This document shows positions 7,606 through 17,366 of a stretch of 64,000 nt of DNA, in pieces. A model generated the notes under the pieces. That model worked only from the letters and a program-made list of their open reading frames with translations, was not told where the DNA came from and ran no database searches. The position numbers and the translations under genes were made by a program. Position 1 is the first letter of the stretch. Every line of letters begins with the position of its first letter. The stretch comes from an uncultured Roseobacter sp. (GTDB lineage: Bacteria > Pseudomonadota > Alphaproteobacteria > Rhodobacterales > Rhodobacteraceae), in contig NZ_CANLKW010000001.1 in the NCBI RefSeq assembly GCF_947491795.1, positions 992,001 through 1,056,000 on the forward strand. Direction: 5' to 3'.

Positions 7606-8055
7606 TCTTTTCCTTTCTGCCTGTCCGGCGTCGCTGCCGCACTTCGCGCAACAGTTGAGAAACCGATGCGCAGCAACCTGTTAACACTCTGGCAGCTTCC
7701 TGGAAAAAATCAACCTGTCCGCGAACAGGCTCGCTCAGAAGGAGAAAATCCGCGCCGGCCGGCAAGCCTTTGCATGCGCCTTTTGACCCTGCGCCATACG
7801 ATGGGGGATTGTTCTGATGCGGGAATTCTCATTATGTCGCGGGCCGATGGGGCGGGCGCTGCAGGGCAGAAAAGAAGTGCGCAGCGGCCAGCGGCAGGTC
7901 GCCGTTTCCGCAGTACCCGATACCTCTGGCTGACACCGACGGGTCGTCAGTGTGTCAGTCGCGCAGTGTCCTGTCTCGTTCTGAAAACAACATTTGCGCG
8001 CATCCGGTCAATGCTGTTGCAACCCATACGCTCCCGCAGGGTCAGGGCCGGAACA
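7606..8055. other. Intergenic region upstream of the cytochrome gene
   Basis: 450 bp between the uvrD stop and the cytochrome start, both on the minus strand. I find no gene with a ribosome site. It holds a 7-bp inverted repeat CTGACAC/GTGTCAG (7930-7936 and 7952-7958). A plus-strand reading frame running through here continues antisense across uvrD and is not credible. Confidence 0.4.
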
Positions 8056-10449
8056 TCAGAACGGTATATCGTCCGATGCGCTGACAAACCTGGCGACGAC
8101 CTTCTTCGTGCCCGCCTTTTCAAAGGCGATTTCCAGCTTGTCGCCTTCGATCCCCTGCACCGCGCCATAACCGAATTTCTGGTGAAACACCCGTTCGCCG
8201 ACCGTGAAACCAGACACGGCGTTCATATCGATCACGGTATTGCGGGTCTCTCGCGGCTGGCTCATGGGCCGTTCCTGCGCGCGGGCCTGCAGGCGTCGCC
8301 AGCCCGGCGAGTTATAGACATTTGCCTCGGCCGCCGCCTCATGCAGCGTCGATGTGGGCGCCGCGGCCCCATAGCCGCCGCCGTAAAGCCCCGGCGGGGT
8401 CAGCACATCCACATGTTCTTCGGGCAGCTCGTCGATAAAGCGCGACGGCATCGAGTTCTGCCACTGGCCAAAGATCCGGCGATTGGCCGCAAAGGAAATC
8501 GTACAGACCTCTTCGGCGCGCGTGATGCCGACATAGGCAAGCCGCCGTTCTTCCTCGAGGCCCTTCACACCGCTTTCATCCATCGAGCGCTGCGACGGGA
8601 ACAGCCCGTCCTCCCAGCCCGGCAGGAAAACAACAGGAAATTCCAACCCCTTGGCTGCGTGCAGCGTCATGATGGACACATTTTCCTCGGCATTCTCACT
8701 TTCGTTGTCCATGATCAGACTGACGTGTTCGAGGAACCCCTGCAGGTTCTCAAACCCCTCCAGCGCCTTGACCAGTTCCTTGAGGTTTTCCAGCCTCCCG
8801 GGCGCTTCGGGGGTTTTTTCATTCTGCCAGTGGGCGGTATAACCGCTCTCATCCAGGATAATCCCTGCCAGTTCCACATGGCTGATCTCAGGCCGTCCCT
8901 GCCCACCTGCATCCAGCACCGCGTCATCGTCCAGCAGAATGCGCGCCTGCATCTGGCCCCGCCAGCGGTCGATCCCTTCGACAAGCTTCGCAAGTGCATT
9001 ACCGCCCTTGCCGCCGATGGCTTTGGTCTGCACCACGATGCGTGCACCTTCAAACAGGCTGACACCGTTGTCCCGCGCCAGGCGCTGGATCGTCTGCTGC
9101 GCCTTGTCGCCGAGCCCCCGTTTGGGCGTATTGACGATCCGCTCAAAGGCCAGATCATCATCCGGGCTGACCACCACGCGAAAATAGGCCATGGCATCGC
9201 GGATCTCCATCCGCTCGTAAAACCGCGGGCCGCCAATGACGCGATACGGCAGCCCGATGGTCAGAAACCGGTCTTCAAAGGCGCGCATCTGATGAGACGC
9301 GCGCACCAGGATCGCCATGTTGTTCGGGCTTTCAGGGGCGCGCCCCCGTGTCCCACGCTGTGCCGCTTCTATCTCGTCCCCGATCCAGCGGGCTTCCTCG
9401 TCACCGTCCCAGTGACCGATCAGCCGGACCTTTTCGCCATCTTCCCTGTCGGTCCAGAGCTCTTTGCCCAGACGCCCCTGATTGCCCCGGATCACGCCGG
9501 AGGCCGCCTTGAGAATATGCGGCGTCGAGCGGTAGTTCTGCTCCAGCCGCACCACATGCGCGCCCGGAAAATCCTTTTCAAACCGCAGGATGTTGCCCAC
9601 CTCGGCCCCGCGCCAGCCATAGATCGACTGGTCATCATCGCCCACGCAGCAGATGTTTTTATGCCCGCCCGCCAGCAGCCGCAGCCACAGATACTGGGCT
9701 ACATTGGTATCCTGATATTCGTCCACCAGGATATAGCGGAACCAGCGCTGGTACTGCTCCAGCACATCCGGATGGTTCTGGAAAATCGTGACCATGTGCA
9801 GCAGCAGGTCACCAAAGTCTGTCGCGTTCAGTTCGATCAGGCGTTTCTGGTATTGCCCGTAAAGCGCAACTCCGCGGTGATTATAGGCCCCCGCATCCGC
9901 CGCTGGCACCTTATCCGGTGTCAGTGCGCGGTTTTTCCAGCCGTCGATGATACTGGCCAGCTGGCGCGCAGGCCAGCGTTTGTCGTCGATGCCATCCGCC
10001 GCCACCAGCTGTTTCAGCAGCCGCAACTGATCATCTGTATCCAGAATGGTGAAAGTCGATTTCAACCCGGCAAGTTCGGCGTGCCGGCGCAGCAGTTTGA
10101 CACAGATCGCGTGAAACGTGCCCAGCCAGGGCATCCCCTCGACCGGCTGGCCCAGCATTTTCGACACGCGGATTTTCATCTCGCGTGCGGCCTTGTTGGT
10201 AAAGGTCACCGCCAGGATCTCATTGGGGCGCGCCACGCCCCGGTTCAGCAGATGCACGATCCGCGCCGTCAGCGCCCGGGTTTTGCCCGTACCGGCCCCG
10301 GCCAGCATCAGCACCGGCCCCTCCAGCTGCTCAACCGCCGCACGCTGCGCCGGATTCAGCCCGTCAAGGTAGGGTTGCGGGCGTGCCGCCATGGCCCGCG
10401 CGCTCAGCGATGCGCCTTCAAAGGCGTCCATTTCGTCAAAACTGCTCAT
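8056..10449 (-). CDS. uvrD: UvrD/PcrA-type ATP-dependent DNA helicase
   Basis: Superfamily 1A 3'-5' helicase used in nucleotide excision and mismatch repair. The 797-residue protein carries the Q motif LNPAQRAAV, Walker A GAGTGKT (51-57), Walker B VDEYQDTN, CVGDDDQSIYGWRGA, QNYRSTPHIL and the late VSIMTLHAAKGLEFP and YVGITRAEE motifs. The C-terminal tail contains the Tudor-like segment VFHQKFGYGAVQGIEGDKLE seen in PcrA/UvrD. I prefer the ATG at 10449; a GTG at 10470 would add seven residues, and neither has a strong ribosome site. It is transcribed away from the dehydrogenase gene. Confidence 0.95.
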   Translation of the reverse strand: MSSFDEMDAFEGASLSARAMAARPQPYLDGLNPAQRAAVEQLEGPVLMLAGAGTGKTRALTARIVHLLNRGVARPNEILAVTFTNKAAREMKIRVSKMLGQPVEGMPWLGTFHAICVKLLRRHAELAGLKSTFTILDTDDQLRLLKQLVAADGIDDKRWPARQLASIIDGWKNRALTPDKVPAADAGAYNHRGVALYGQYQKRLIELNATDFGDLLLHMVTIFQNHPDVLEQYQRWFRYILVDEYQDTNVAQYLWLRLLAGGHKNICCVGDDDQSIYGWRGAEVGNILRFEKDFPGAHVVRLEQNYRSTPHILKAASGVIRGNQGRLGKELWTDREDGEKVRLIGHWDGDEEARWIGDEIEAAQRGTRGRAPESPNNMAILVRASHQMRAFEDRFLTIGLPYRVIGGPRFYERMEIRDAMAYFRVVVSPDDDLAFERIVNTPKRGLGDKAQQTIQRLARDNGVSLFEGARIVVQTKAIGGKGGNALAKLVEGIDRWRGQMQARILLDDDAVLDAGGQGRPEISHVELAGIILDESGYTAHWQNEKTPEAPGRLENLKELVKALEGFENLQGFLEHVSLIMDNESENAEENVSIMTLHAAKGLEFPVVFLPGWEDGLFPSQRSMDESGVKGLEEERRLAYVGITRAEEVCTISFAANRRIFGQWQNSMPSRFIDELPEEHVDVLTPPGLYGGGYGAAAPTSTLHEAAAEANVYNSPGWRRLQARAQERPMSQPRETRNTVIDMNAVSGFTVGERVFHQKFGYGAVQGIEGDKLEIAFEKAGTKKVVARFVSASDDIPF

Positions 10450-10556
10450 GGCGCAACAGTACTCTGCCACATCAAAAAGTAAAAGAGACGTTCACACAAT
10501 GTTCCACCCGGATAACCGGGCTGGACAATTGCCTGATCTGACGGACAAATACGCGC

Positions 10557-11696
10557 ATGGACCTGCACAGCACTTACCCGGCAATCGCCGATCTGCGCGC
10601 CAGAGCAAGGCGGCGCATCCCGAAGTTTGTCTGGGAATATCTCGACTCGGCCACCGGCTCCGAGGCCACAAAACACCGCAACCGCGCAGGCCTGGATCGT
10701 GTGGGGCTGATGCCATCGATCCTGCACGGTGAATTCACACCCGATCTCAGCTGCACCCTGCTGGGCCGTGACCTGCCCCTGCCCTTTGGCATCGCGCCCG
10801 TGGGGATGTCCGGTCTGATGTGGCCGGACGCAGAGGGCCATCTGGCGCGCGCGGCGGCCCGCGCGGGCATCCCCTATACCCTCTCGACGGTGGCCAGCCA
10901 GTCGCCCGAGGACGTCGCCCCACACCTTGGAACAGAGGCCTGGTTTCAGATGTACCCGCCCCGCGACGAGGAAATCCGCCGCGATATGCTGTCGCGCGCC
11001 AAAGCCGCCGGGTTTTCGACGCTGGTGCTGACCGTTGACGTGCCCGTGGCCTCGCGCCGCGAACGCCAGACGCGTTCGGGCCTGACGCAGCCGCCCCGCC
11101 TGACCCCGCGCCTGCTGGCGCAGGTCGCCACCCGCCCGGCCTGGGCTATTGGCATGGCACAGCGCGGCATGCCCCGGATGCGCGGGCTGGAGAAATACAC
11201 GCCCAAAACCACCACTGCGCTCTCCTCGACGCAGCACGCAGGCTACCTGCTGCGCACCTCACCGGACCGGGACTATGTCAGCTGGCTGCGGGACGCCTGG
11301 GAGGGACCGCTGGTGATCAAAGGCGTGCTGCGCGCCGAAGACGCCGAACCCCTGGAAAAACGCGGTGTTGATGCGCTCTGGGTCTCGAACCACGCAGGCC
11401 GACAGTTTGATGCCGCCCCCGCCAGCATCGAGGCCCTGCCGCAGATCCGGGCCGCGACAAAGCTGCCGCTGATTTTCGATTCCGGTGTCGAAGGCGGGCT
11501 AGATATTCTGCGCGCACGGGCGCTGGGGGCGGATTTTGTGATGCTTGGCCGGGCGTTTCACTATGCGCTGGCAGCCCTGGGTCCGGCGGGCATCGACCAC
11601 CTGACCGACATTCTGCGCAGGGACCTTGAAGCGAACATGGGACAACTGGGGGCTGCCACGCTCAACGACCTGCCCGCGCCCTTTGTCCTCGACTGA
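10557..11696 (+). CDS. lldD: FMN-dependent alpha-hydroxyacid dehydrogenase (L-lactate dehydrogenase type)
   Basis: TIM-barrel flavoprotein that oxidises L-2-hydroxyacids, probably L-lactate to pyruvate, feeding the respiratory chain. The family segments are all visible: RRRIPKFVWEYLDSATGSE at the N-terminus, FGIAPVGMSGLMWPDAE, YTLSTVASQS, QMYPPRD and the active-site SNHAGRQFD with His279. The usual motif is SNHGGRQ, so one glycine is alanine here. The phosphate-binding DSGVEGGLDILRARALGAD follows. The length of 379 is normal. The exact substrate is not certain, since glycolate and mandelate enzymes share the fold. The pyruvate carboxylase gene downstream would use the product. Confidence 0.85.
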   Translation: MDLHSTYPAIADLRARARRRIPKFVWEYLDSATGSEATKHRNRAGLDRVGLMPSILHGEFTPDLSCTLLGRDLPLPFGIAPVGMSGLMWPDAEGHLARAAARAGIPYTLSTVASQSPEDVAPHLGTEAWFQMYPPRDEEIRRDMLSRAKAAGFSTLVLTVDVPVASRRERQTRSGLTQPPRLTPRLLAQVATRPAWAIGMAQRGMPRMRGLEKYTPKTTTALSSTQHAGYLLRTSPDRDYVSWLRDAWEGPLVIKGVLRAEDAEPLEKRGVDALWVSNHAGRQFDAAPASIEALPQIRAATKLPLIFDSGVEGGLDILRARALGADFVMLGRAFHYALAALGPAGIDHLTDILRRDLEANMGQLGAATLNDLPAPFVLD

Positions 11697-11886
11697 CATC
11701 GCCTTCTTCTGGCGAAAAATATCCCCGCCGGAGGCCTGAGTTCCGCAGCTCCGGTTGCATGTGCGCGAAGAAATTGCCTTTCTTGCCGCAGCGCGGCATA
11801 GTGCGCGCATCTACCCAGTACTACGCGTTTACGCGCAGCACGAAAGCGCCTAAACAAACGCCACTGCCAGAACGCAAGGGGCCCAA

Positions 11887-14800
11887 ATGCCAGACTTCAA
11901 GAAAATCCTGATCGCCAATCGCGGTGAAATCGCCATCCGCATCATGCGGGCCGCCAACGAGATGGGAAAGAAAACGGTCGCCGTCTATGCCGAAGAGGAC
12001 AAACTGGGCCTGCACCGGTTCAAGGCAGATGAGGCCTACCGCATCGGCGAGGGCCTGGGGCCGGTGGCGGCCTATCTGAGCATTGATGAGATGATCCGCG
12101 TGGCCAAGGCCTCAGGTGCGGATGCGATCCACCCGGGCTATGGGCTGCTGTCTGAAAACCCTGCATTTGTGGATGCCTGCGACCAGAACGGCATCACCTT
12201 TATCGGCCCGCGTGCAGACACGATGCGTGCGCTTGGCGACAAGGCCTCGGCCCGCCGTGTCGCGGTTGAGGCAGGTGTGCCGGTCATCCCCGCCACCGAG
12301 GTGCTGGGCGATGACATGAAAGCCATCAAGTCCGAGGCCAGAGAGATCGGCTATCCCTTGATGCTCAAAGCCTCCTGGGGTGGCGGCGGCCGGGGCATGC
12401 GCCCGATCCTTGAGGAAACCGAGCTTGAGGAAAAAGTCCGCGAAGGCCGGCGCGAGGCCGAAGCGGCCTTTGGTAATGGCGAAGGCTATCTGGAAAAGAT
12501 GATCATGAAGGCCCGCCACGTCGAGGTTCAGATACTGGGTGACAAACATGGCGGCATGTATCACCTCTATGAGCGCGACTGTTCGGTCCAGCGCCGCAAC
12601 CAGAAGGTCGTTGAACGCGCGCCTGCCCCCTATCTGACCGAAGCGCAGCGCGCCGAGGTCTGCGAGCTGGGCTATAAAATCTGCAAACACGTGAATTACG
12701 AATGCGCCGGTACAGTCGAATTCCTGATGGATATGGCGGATGGCAAGTTTTACTTCATCGAGGTGAACCCGCGTGTGCAGGTCGAACACACCGTGACCGA
12801 AGAAGTCACCGGCATCGACATTGTCCAGGCCCAGATCCTGATCGCCGAGGGCAAAACCATTGCCGAGGCCACCAACAAACCCACACAAGGCGACGTGCAC
12901 CTGAACGGCCACGCCCTGCAGACCCGGATCACCACCGAAGACCCGCAAAACAACTTCATCCCGGACTATGGCCGCATCACCGCATTCCGCGAGGCGACCG
13001 GCATGGGCATTCGCCTTGATGGCGGTACCGCCTATTCGGGCGGGGTGATCACGCGCTACTACGACAGTCTGCTGGTGAAAGTGACCGCCAGGGCCCAGAC
13101 GCCCGAAGCCGCGATTGCGCGCATGGATAGAGCGCTGCGTGAATTCCGTATCCGCGGGGTCAGCACGAACATCGCCTTTGTCGAGAACCTGCTGAAGCAC
13201 GAAACATTCCTCGACAACACCTACCACACCAAATTCATCGACGAGACGCCGGAGCTTTTCCAGTTCTCCAAACGCCGTGACCGGGGCACCAAGGTTCTGA
13301 CCTACATCGCGGATATCACCGTGAACGGGCACCCGGAAACCAAGAACCACCCGCGCCCGGCAGCCCACGTCAAAGACCCGCGCCCGCCTGCCCTGCGCGC
13401 CGAGCCGATGATGGGCACGCGCAACCTGCTGGAGCAGAAAGGCCCGCAGGCCGTGGCCGACTGGATGAAACAGCAAAGGCAATTGCTGATCACCGACACC
13501 ACCATGCGTGACGGTCACCAGTCCCTGCTGGCCACACGGATGCGCAGCCACGATATGATCAAAGTGGCACCGGCCTATTCCGCCAATCTGCCACAGCTTT
13601 TCAGCGTTGAATGCTGGGGCGGGGCGACCTTTGACGTGGCTTACCGGTTCCTGCAGGAATGCCCCTGGCAGCGCCTGCGCGATCTGCGCGCAGCCATGCC
13701 CAACCTGATGACGCAGATGCTGCTGCGCGCCTCCAACGGCGTGGGCTACACCAACTATCCCGACAACGTGGTGCAGGAATTTGTGCGGGTCGCCGCCAAC
13801 ACCGGCGTCGACGTTTTCCGCGTGTTTGACAGCCTGAACTGGGTCGAGAACATGCGCGTTGCCATGGACGCAGTGATCGAGGCAGACAAGGTCTGCGAAG
13901 GCACGATCTGTTATACCGGCGACATCAACGACCCGGACCGCGCCAAGTACAACCTTAAATACTATGTCGATATGGGCAAAGAGCTGCGTGATGCCGGGGC
14001 TCATGTGCTGGGCCTCAAGGATATGGCCGGTCTGCTGAAACCCGCCGCCGCGCGCCAGCTGATCAAAGCGCTGAAAACCGAAGTGGGGCTGCCGATCCAC
14101 TTCCATACACATGACACGGCGGGCGTGGCCTGTGCCACGATCCTCGCCGCCTCAGAGGCCGGTGTGGACGCGGTGGACTGCGCCATGGACGCGCTGTCCG
14201 GCAATACCAGCCAGGCGACTCTGGGCTCTGTCGTCTCTGCTTTGCACCATACTGACCGGGACACCGGGCTGGACATGGCAGCCGTGCGCGAAATCTCCGA
14301 CTACTGGGAAGAAGTACGCGGACATTACGCCGCATTCGAGACCGGCATGCAGGCCCCCTCCTCCGAGGTTTACCTGCACGAAATGCCTGGCGGGCAGTTC
14401 ACCAACCTCAAGGCCCAGGCGGCCTCTCTGGGGCTGGATGACCGCTGGCCCGAGGTCGCCCGCACCTATGCGGATGTGAACCAGATGTTCGGCGATATCG
14501 TCAAGGTCACGCCGTCTTCCAAGGTTGTTGGTGATATGGCGCTGATGATGGTGGCACAGGGTCTGACCCGCGCCGAGGTCGAGGACCCCGGCACTGACGT
14601 GTCCTTCCCCGACAGTGTGGTCGATATGATGCGCGGCAATCTTGGCCAGCCTCCGGGCGGTTTCCCCGACACCATCGTGAAAAAGGTGCTCAAGGACGAA
14701 AAACCCAATCTGGAGCGCCCGGGCAAACATCTGCCTGCAACGGATCTGGAGAAGGTCCGTCAGGAAGTCACCAAAGCCCTTGAAGGCAAAGAGATCGATG

Positions 14801-15327
14801 ATGAGGACCTGAGCGGATACCTCATGTATCCTAAGGTGTTCCTCGATTACATGGGGCGGCATCGGACCTATGGGCCTGTCCGTACGCTGCCCACACGCAC
14901 CTTCTTTTACGGGATGGAACCGGGCGAGGAGATCACCGCAGAAATCGACCCTGGCAAGACCCTGGAAATCCGGCTGCAGGCGGTGGGTGACACCAACGAG
15001 GACGGCGAGGTCAAAGTCTTCTTTGAACTGAACGGCCAGCCGCGCGTGATCCGTGTGCCCAACCGTCTGGTCAAAGCCAGCACGGCCCAGCGGCCCAAGG
15101 CGGAAACCGGCAATGCCAACCATATCGGCGCGCCTATGCCAGGCGTTGTCGCATCTGTTGCGGCGACCACCGGCGCAAAGGTTAACGCGGGCGATCTGCT
15201 GCTGACCATCGAGGCGATGAAGATGGAAACCGGCATCCACGCCGAACGCGCCGCCGTGGTCAAAGCGGTACATGTCCAGCCTGGCGGTCAGATTGACGCC
15301 AAGGATCTGCTGGTAGAACTGGAATAA
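11887..15327 (+). CDS. pyc: Pyruvate carboxylase
   Basis: Biotin enzyme that makes oxaloacetate from pyruvate and bicarbonate with ATP, the anaplerotic step for gluconeogenic growth. All modules are in one 1146-residue chain. The biotin carboxylase domain (about 1-460) starts FKKILIANRGEIAIRIMRAA and has the glycine-rich ATP loop SWGGGGRGM. The carboxyltransferase barrel (about 530-830) has TTMRDGHQSLLATRMR and DMAGLLKPAA. A tetramerisation region follows, then a biotinyl domain (about 1075-1146) with the biotin lysine in EAMKMET (Lys1112). The frame is intact. It is a single gene with its own terminator. Confidence 0.98.
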   Translation: MPDFKKILIANRGEIAIRIMRAANEMGKKTVAVYAEEDKLGLHRFKADEAYRIGEGLGPVAAYLSIDEMIRVAKASGADAIHPGYGLLSENPAFVDACDQNGITFIGPRADTMRALGDKASARRVAVEAGVPVIPATEVLGDDMKAIKSEAREIGYPLMLKASWGGGGRGMRPILEETELEEKVREGRREAEAAFGNGEGYLEKMIMKARHVEVQILGDKHGGMYHLYERDCSVQRRNQKVVERAPAPYLTEAQRAEVCELGYKICKHVNYECAGTVEFLMDMADGKFYFIEVNPRVQVEHTVTEEVTGIDIVQAQILIAEGKTIAEATNKPTQGDVHLNGHALQTRITTEDPQNNFIPDYGRITAFREATGMGIRLDGGTAYSGGVITRYYDSLLVKVTARAQTPEAAIARMDRALREFRIRGVSTNIAFVENLLKHETFLDNTYHTKFIDETPELFQFSKRRDRGTKVLTYIADITVNGHPETKNHPRPAAHVKDPRPPALRAEPMMGTRNLLEQKGPQAVADWMKQQRQLLITDTTMRDGHQSLLATRMRSHDMIKVAPAYSANLPQLFSVECWGGATFDVAYRFLQECPWQRLRDLRAAMPNLMTQMLLRASNGVGYTNYPDNVVQEFVRVAANTGVDVFRVFDSLNWVENMRVAMDAVIEADKVCEGTICYTGDINDPDRAKYNLKYYVDMGKELRDAGAHVLGLKDMAGLLKPAAARQLIKALKTEVGLPIHFHTHDTAGVACATILAASEAGVDAVDCAMDALSGNTSQATLGSVVSALHHTDRDTGLDMAAVREISDYWEEVRGHYAAFETGMQAPSSEVYLHEMPGGQFTNLKAQAASLGLDDRWPEVARTYADVNQMFGDIVKVTPSSKVVGDMALMMVAQGLTRAEVEDPGTDVSFPDSVVDMMRGNLGQPPGGFPDTIVKKVLKDEKPNLERPGKHLPATDLEKVRQEVTKALEGKEIDDEDLSGYLMYPKVFLDYMGRHRTYGPVRTLPTRTFFYGMEPGEEITAEIDPGKTLEIRLQAVGDTNEDGEVKVFFELNGQPRVIRVPNRLVKASTAQRPKAETGNANHIGAPMPGVVASVAATTGAKVNAGDLLLTIEAMKMETGIHAERAAVVKAVHVQPGGQIDAKDLLVELE

Positions 15328-15351
15328 ACCTAGCATCTGACCCAAAACAAT

Positions 15352-15384
15352 AAGCCCGCGGTATTAATCCACGGGCTTTTGTTG
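15352..15384 (+). terminator. Intrinsic terminator after pyc
   Basis: AAGCCCGCGG (15352-15361) pairs with CCACGGGCTT (15369-15378), with one C-A mismatch, a 7-nt loop and a following TTTTGTTG tract. Confidence 0.85.
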
Positions 15385-15414
15385 TCCGGTGGTGCAGGTG
15401 ACCGGGCGGCGTTG

Positions 15415-16074
15415 TCAACTGACGGCGCGCTGCCCGCGAAACCGTCTCAAGGCACCCAGACCAGCCACGCTGGCGATCAGCATCCAGCCTGCGGCAGGCA
15501 AAGGCGTTGGCACGATCTGTACAGGCGCAGCAGTCGCAGCGCCGAGGTGTGACAGCTTCTTGCCTTCGATTTTAAAGCCCGGATTGTCCGTCAGCAGACT
15601 GAAATCGAATGTGCCCGAAAACGCTGTGCCCTGCCCCACACCCTCAAACAGAAAGGCCGCATAATTTGAACCCGCTTTGAGCGTCACCACGAACAGGTCG
15701 ATCACAGCGCCTGCATCAATTGACCAGTCGCCGTAGCGCGCTCTGTTATCCGCTGTGACGCCCGAGCCCGCATCATCGGATTTGCCCAGCACAGACCATC
15801 CTGCATCACTCAGGTCGAAAAGCGCGCCACTTTGCAGCCCCGGCAACAGCGTCGCCTTTTTGCCGCTGTTGATATCATTGCCGTCGACATAGATGCACCG
15901 GTCCGCCGAGAGGCTGAGACCACCGGTGGCATCCACCTGCGTCAGCGTTACCGCGCTCAGTTCACGCGCAGAGCCACAGGCCGCTGTTGTCAGTGTTGCA
16001 GCGGATGCCACCGATGTACCGGCCACGAAAAGCGTCGTCGCCAGGGCCACGGTCATTGCTCTTAAATTCTTCAC
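15415..16074 (-). CDS. VPLPA-CTERM sorting-signal exported protein
   Basis: A 219-residue secreted protein. The N-terminus has a signal peptide (hydrophobic core TVALATTLFVAG, cleavage near VASA). The C-terminus is VPTPLPAAGWMLIASVAGLG, then a basic cluster RRFRGQR: the tripartite VPLPA-CTERM signal (short motif, membrane helix, Arg-rich tail) recognised by an exosortase/rhombosortase-like system. The middle is a beta-rich domain with cysteines near residues 30 and 55 and no known enzyme motif. It is probably surface-anchored. The GTG at 16074 is chosen because GGGAG lies 7 nt upstream; a longer frame to 16239 lacks a ribosome site. The sorting enzyme is not in this window. Confidence 0.75.
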   Translation of the reverse strand: MKNLRAMTVALATTLFVAGTSVASAATLTTAACGSARELSAVTLTQVDATGGLSLSADRCIYVDGNDINSGKKATLLPGLQSGALFDLSDAGWSVLGKSDDAGSGVTADNRARYGDWSIDAGAVIDLFVVTLKAGSNYAAFLFEGVGQGTAFSGTFDFSLLTDNPGFKIEGKKLSHLGAATAAPVQIVPTPLPAAGWMLIASVAGLGALRRFRGQRAVS

Positions 16075-16401
16075 TTCGTTACTCCCACTTTCCTTTGTTC
16101 TCCGATGAGATCCCATTCTTTCCATCAGGTCTGTCCGGGTCTTTTCTGCGGCCCGGTTCGCGGCTTTTCTGCACACATCCTGATGCGTTGACCGCGCGAT
16201 CCTGTCAGCACGCGCCTCAACGGACACACAGGGCCGCAATTCAGCTGCCCTTTCGCGGTGTTGTCATGAGAATTTACGCACCGGGTCAGCGAAAGTTTCA
16301 CCGCCGGTGAGATTCTTTCTCCATTCCTGTTATGCGAAAGGTTCCCCACCAGGTCGCGGGAACATCTGGTTACGCCTTGGGTTTTCTGGCAGACCCGCAC
16401 C

Positions 16402-16781
16402 ATGAAACTTTCTGCATTCACCGTTCTTGTTCCCGACTATGACGCTGGCATTCGTTTTTTCTGCGGTATACTTGGTTTTGAGCTTTGCGAAGACCTGAAC
16501 CAGGGCAGAAAACGCTGGGTAACCGTTTGTGCACCGGGCGGCGGCGTGCAGATCGTGCTGGCCCGCGCAGACACGCCAGAGCAGAGAGCGGCAACCGGCC
16601 GTCAGGTCGGCGGGCGTGTCTGGCTCTTTCCGGAAACCGACGATTTTGAACGTGACCATGCGCGACTGATACGCGAAGGAATCCGGTTTGACGAAGAACC
16701 CCGCGATGAACCCTATGGCCGGGTCGCCGATTTTTTGCCGATCCCTTTGGCAACCGCTGGGATCTGATCCGCCGCACATGA
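16402..16781 (+). pseudogene. Glyoxalase/bleomycin-resistance (VOC) family gene with a 3' frameshift
   Basis: The first about 110 codons read as a complete VOC protein: MKLSAFTVLVPDYDAGIRFF, LGFELCEDL, a central GRVWLFPETDDF strand and the end segment PYGRVADF. At the T6 run 16731-16736 the frame changes. The expected last strand DPFGNRWDLIRRT is present in another frame and ends at the TGA 16779-16781, while the open frame stops at 16767 with unrelated residues. One extra T, or two fewer, would restore it. This could be a real null allele, a sequencing error at the homopolymer, or a slippage site. The truncated product would lack the C-terminal metal-binding region. Confidence 0.75.
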
Positions 16782-16900
16782 GCGACCGCAGCGGGGCTGT
16801 TCACCTGCATCACTGTCCTGCTTCAAACTATTTGCAGAATTCCGGGATTTTTCTCTTGCAGATCATAACCAGCGGGGCTATCTCACCGGCACCCAAGGAT

Positions 16901-16975
16901 GCGGGCGTAGCTCAGGGGTAGAGCATAACCTTGCCAAGGTTAGGGTCGGGCGTTCGAATCGCCTCGCCCGCTCCA
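16901..16975 (+). tRNA. tRNA-Gly (GCC)
   Basis: Acceptor arms GCGGGCG (16901-16907) and CGCCCGC (16965-16971) pair fully. The D-arm GCTC..GAGC, anticodon stem TAACC/GGTTA with loop TTGCCAA (anticodon GCC) and T-arm GGGCG-TTCGAAT-CGCCT are all present. Discriminator T16972 is followed by an encoded CCA (16973-16975). Confidence 0.97.
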
Positions 16976-17366
16976 ATGGGGACCTCAGATAAAACAAGCA
17001 CCTGCTGCGCATAAGTAGCGCGGCTTTGCCTTGGAAAATGAACAATTTTGATTGGCGTTCACAGTTGCGAATGTGAACCTCTGTCCGGGCAAGGTGCGCA
17101 AAGCATGGCTTTGGCACCGTGGCTCTACCCCCGAGCTGCGCCCGAAAAACACCATAGACAAAGCTGTGCCACGCAGAATGTTCACGATATTGCCCGGCTT
17201 GTTTGGCTTTGCGCCTTTGGTCTTTCCCCGACTGTGTGTCGCACGATGAAAGATCGCCGGGTTTTCCTGCAGTATTGGTCGGTATCATTGATCATTTTTG
17301 CCGAATAGTTATTCCGATCTGATCTGCGATACTGAAGAAAAGCCAATGTCGCCCGGGAGTCGAAAA
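16976..17366. other. Intergenic region between tRNA-Gly and the hydrolase gene
   Basis: About 390 bp with no credible coding sequence. I see no integrase, no duplicated tRNA 3' end and no terminator. The 3' part should hold the promoter of the hydrolase-leuCD-LysR operon, but no clear -35/-10 pair stands out. Confidence 0.4.

Noticed and set aside
7444..10482. A 1012-codon open frame on the plus strand
   Set aside because: It runs antisense through uvrD, has no domain motif and a His/Pro/Arg-rich composition typical of a shadow frame in GC-rich DNA.
12112..14112. A 666-codon minus-strand frame
   Set aside because: It is antisense to pyruvate carboxylase, whose domains are intact on the plus strand.
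16901..17366. Integration site next to tRNA-Gly
   Set aside because: No integrase and no duplicated tRNA 3' end found in the window.
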